Assembly: GCA_002315885.1 (NCBI GenBank)
Contig: DCIO01000057.1
Location: 1 to 22,653, forward strand
DNA length: 22,653 bases
Direction: 5' to 3'
Source of the DNA: Lentisphaeria bacterium UBA1724
GTDB taxonomy: Bacteria > Verrucomicrobiota > Lentisphaeria > Oligosphaerales > Oligosphaeraceae
This document shows, one piece after another, positions 21,716-22,653 of the stretch. Under the pieces are notes generated by a model that was not told the origin of the DNA, made no database searches, and saw only the letters and a program-made list of their open reading frames with translations. Made by a program: the position numbers and the translations under genes. Numbering within the stretch: position 1 is the first letter of the stretch; each line of letters starts with the position of its first letter.

Positions 21716-21733
21716 TCCACAAAATACACAAAA
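21714..21733 (+). repeat. 20-bp motif AGTCCACAAAATACACAAAA at the queA stop
   Basis: AGTCCACAAAATACACAAAA begins inside the queA TAG stop (21713-21715). It is identical, in the same orientation relative to the gene, to the copy at 14016-13997 on the minus strand. This suggests a dispersed 3'-end repeat. Confidence 0.8.
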
Positions 21734-21735
21734 GG

Positions 21736-21781
21736 AGACGCGGAATTGGACGAGAAATCCAATTCCGCGTCTTTCTTTTTT
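21736..21781 (+). terminator. queA terminator with a perfect 15-bp stem
   Basis: AGACGCGGAATTGGA (21736-21750), a seven-base loop, then TCCAATTCCGCGTCT (21758-21772) pair perfectly. TTCTTTTTT follows. It is the strongest terminator in the window. Confidence 0.95.
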
Positions 21782-21793
21782 GTCATATTGACA
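21781..21793. promoter_or_regulatory. palindrome TGTCATATTGACA
   Basis: TGTCA (21781-21785), three bases, then TGACA (21789-21793) are a perfect inverted repeat, directly after the queA terminator. The left half is part of a TTGTCAT box like those at 18253-18358. It may be an operator for the following gene, or chance in AT-rich DNA. Confidence 0.35.
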
Positions 21794-21849
21794 GGAAAGT
21801 CATAACAAATTGCACATTCTTTACAACTTCTTGGTATTTCAGAAATTGT

Positions 21850-21870
21850 GACTTGACTGACAAACAAGTC
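21850..21870. promoter_or_regulatory. 21-bp dyad GACTTG-N9-CAAGTC over the promoter
   Basis: GACTTG (21850-21855) and CAAGTC (21865-21870) are perfect inverted repeats whose 21-bp span equals two helical turns. The dyad covers the -35 hexamer and half of the spacer of the promoter at 21853-21882, a layout expected for a dimeric repressor site. Confidence 0.5.
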
Positions 21871-21882
21871 CCGGCATATTAT
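21853..21882 (+). promoter_or_regulatory. promoter of the 157-residue unknown gene
   Basis: TTGACT (21853-21858), an 18-bp spacer and TATTAT (21877-21882) form a good sigma-70-type promoter. Transcription would start near 21889, about 43 bases before the ATG at 21932. Confidence 0.7.
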
Positions 21883-21931
21883 CTCCACCGTCCGCGCTTG
21901 ATGAAACACCACGAACTACCTGGAGGAAGTC

Positions 21932-22405
21932 ATGACATTTTTTGAAATGGTCCAGCAATTTCAGCAGATGCAACAATACCTGTCTGCCAATCTGCCCCAA
22001 CTCGACGACCGAGCTCTCGCTTTATTCTACGAACAGTCCCGACGCTTTTCCCGCCTTTCCGATGACATCCGCGATGAGATGCGCATGCGATATTCCACCC
22101 ACGGTTCCGTGGCTGGATGGCGCCTCGTACGTCATCAGGGGGCGCGGATGCTCGGAAATCCCGACCTGGCCTACGATGCCCTAAAAGAAGTCCTGACCAG
22201 GCAGGAATTTTTCAGTTGTGGATCGATTTCCATTCCGAAACTCCAGGGACTCTATACACAACGGCGCTGTGAATTGACACCCGCCATGAATGAGGGAATG
22301 AGCACACGGGAATTCCTGGATATCATCACGCCGTTGCTCGTCCAGAAACCAGATACATTGGTCTGGAAAAAGGAAGGCGCAGGAACTTTCGGACGCTACG
22401 CCTAA
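21932..22405 (+). CDS. unknown 157-residue cytoplasmic protein
   Basis: This soluble protein has no signal peptide or membrane segment. The first 60 residues are Gln/Arg/Asp-rich and helical (FEMVQQFQQMQQYL; FYEQSRRFSRLSDDIRDEM). The rest contains GWRLVRHQGARMLGNPDLAYDALKEVL and ends with LVQKPDTLVWKKEGAGTFGRYA. The order of a GW.LV.....R stretch, a Leu-rich helix region and a KP.TLV tail loosely recalls the C-terminus of phage DUF2800 proteins, but this is a weak visual match. GGAGG lies six bases before the ATG, and a good promoter with an operator-like dyad precedes it, so it is a real, regulated gene. It is followed by the 69-bp repeat array. Confidence 0.8.
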   Translation: MTFFEMVQQFQQMQQYLSANLPQLDDRALALFYEQSRRFSRLSDDIRDEMRMRYSTHGSVAGWRLVRHQGARMLGNPDLAYDALKEVLTRQEFFSCGSISIPKLQGLYTQRRCELTPAMNEGMSTREFLDIITPLLVQKPDTLVWKKEGAGTFGRYA

Positions 22406-22427
22406 AAATTCCACCTCCCCCCTGCCT

Positions 22428-22653
22428 GCCGAAGGCGGTACGGGCGTTCACGCCGCCCAAGAACCTCCCCCTCAAGAAAAAGCCCCTGGCAATCATGCCG
22501 AAGGCGGTACGGGCGTTCACGCCGCCCAAGAACCTCCCCCTCAAGAAGGAGCCCATGGCATTCATGCCGAAGGCGGTACGAGTTCACGCCGCCCAAGAAC
22601 CTCCCCCTCAAGAACGAGCCCATGGCATTCATGCCGAAGGCGGTACGGGCGTT
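22428..22653. repeat. 69-bp tandem repeat array, cut by the window end
   Basis: Units begin with GCCGAAGGCGGTACG at 22428, 22497, 22566 and 22633. The first two are 69 bp, the third is 67 bp (GGGCG shortened to AG), and the fourth is cut by the window end. Each carries GCCGAAGGC and GGCGTTCACGCC, which can fold into small hairpins, followed by CCTCCCCCTCAAGAA and a variable AGCCC..GGCA..CAT part. Both strands are open for a stretch (plus strand AEGGTGVHAAQEPPPQE; minus strand FLRGRFLGGVNARTAFG), but neither frame survives the 67-bp unit. I call it a non-coding repeat. Confidence 0.85.

Noticed and set aside
22402..22632. Minus-strand frames encoding FLRGRFLGGVNARTAFG repeats as small proteins
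   Set aside because: The frame breaks where the 67-bp unit differs from the 69-bp units, there is no ribosome site, and the sequence is simply the tandem repeat read backwards.
22428..22653. CRISPR array
   Set aside because: Units are near-identical over their whole 67-69 bp with no variable spacers of constant length, and no cas genes are present.

Overview
The window looks like chromosomal DNA from a PVC-group bacterium, most likely Lentisphaerota or Kiritimatiellota (Victivallales-like). This is an inference from gene content: a DNA-binding domain fused to a PTS EIIA domain, a cytoplasmic GH29 fucosidase beside an AraM-type dehydrogenase, GlnS, and many small lipoproteins. No rRNA or tRNA gene gives direct taxonomic proof. 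I found no prophage, transposase, CRISPR array or tRNA gene.

Layout. All genes from base 23 to 18093 point left (minus strand). All genes from 18394 onward point right. The switch is a 300-bp divergent control region (18094-18393) with a promoter in each direction and two pairs of TTGTCAT boxes. Reading leftward from that region: a small basic protein, a terminator, nrdR, an unknown protein translationally coupled to nrdR that may carry a divergent ATP-cone, a CrtI-like flavoprotein, and a short protein joining an L7Ae/YlxQ-like domain to a Gfo/Idh Rossmann domain. Next come a repeat-rich lipoprotein and a membrane-anchored coiled-coil/Gly-rich protein ending in a strong terminator. These are followed by a polar amino-acid ABC transporter (binding protein, hairpin, permease, ATPase), an exported protein of unknown function, glnS, a FabG-like reductase, an orphan PotD-like binding protein and leuA. 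The left end holds two tandem paralogous mini-lipoproteins, a terminator, an AraM-like glycerol-1-phosphate dehydrogenase and a GH29 fucosidase.

Reading rightward: the HTH-EIIA regulator, a terminator, truA, smpB, queA with a 15-bp perfect-stem terminator, an unknown 157-residue protein with its own promoter and operator-like dyad, and a 69-bp tandem repeat array that runs off the window.

Functions. Much of the window is housekeeping (tRNA charging and modification, ribosome rescue, leucine synthesis, nucleotide-reductase control) mixed with uptake and envelope genes. The least explained part is the nrdR-unknown-flavoprotein-L7Ae/Gfo-Idh run (14040-17783). Other unexplained items are the paired operators at the divergent promoter, the 20-bp motif that supplies the stop codons of two unrelated genes, and the terminal 69-bp array. 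Shine-Dalgarno use is mixed: some genes have near-perfect sites, while others (araM-like, fabG-like, glnS, potD-like, ABC permease) show none I can recognise.
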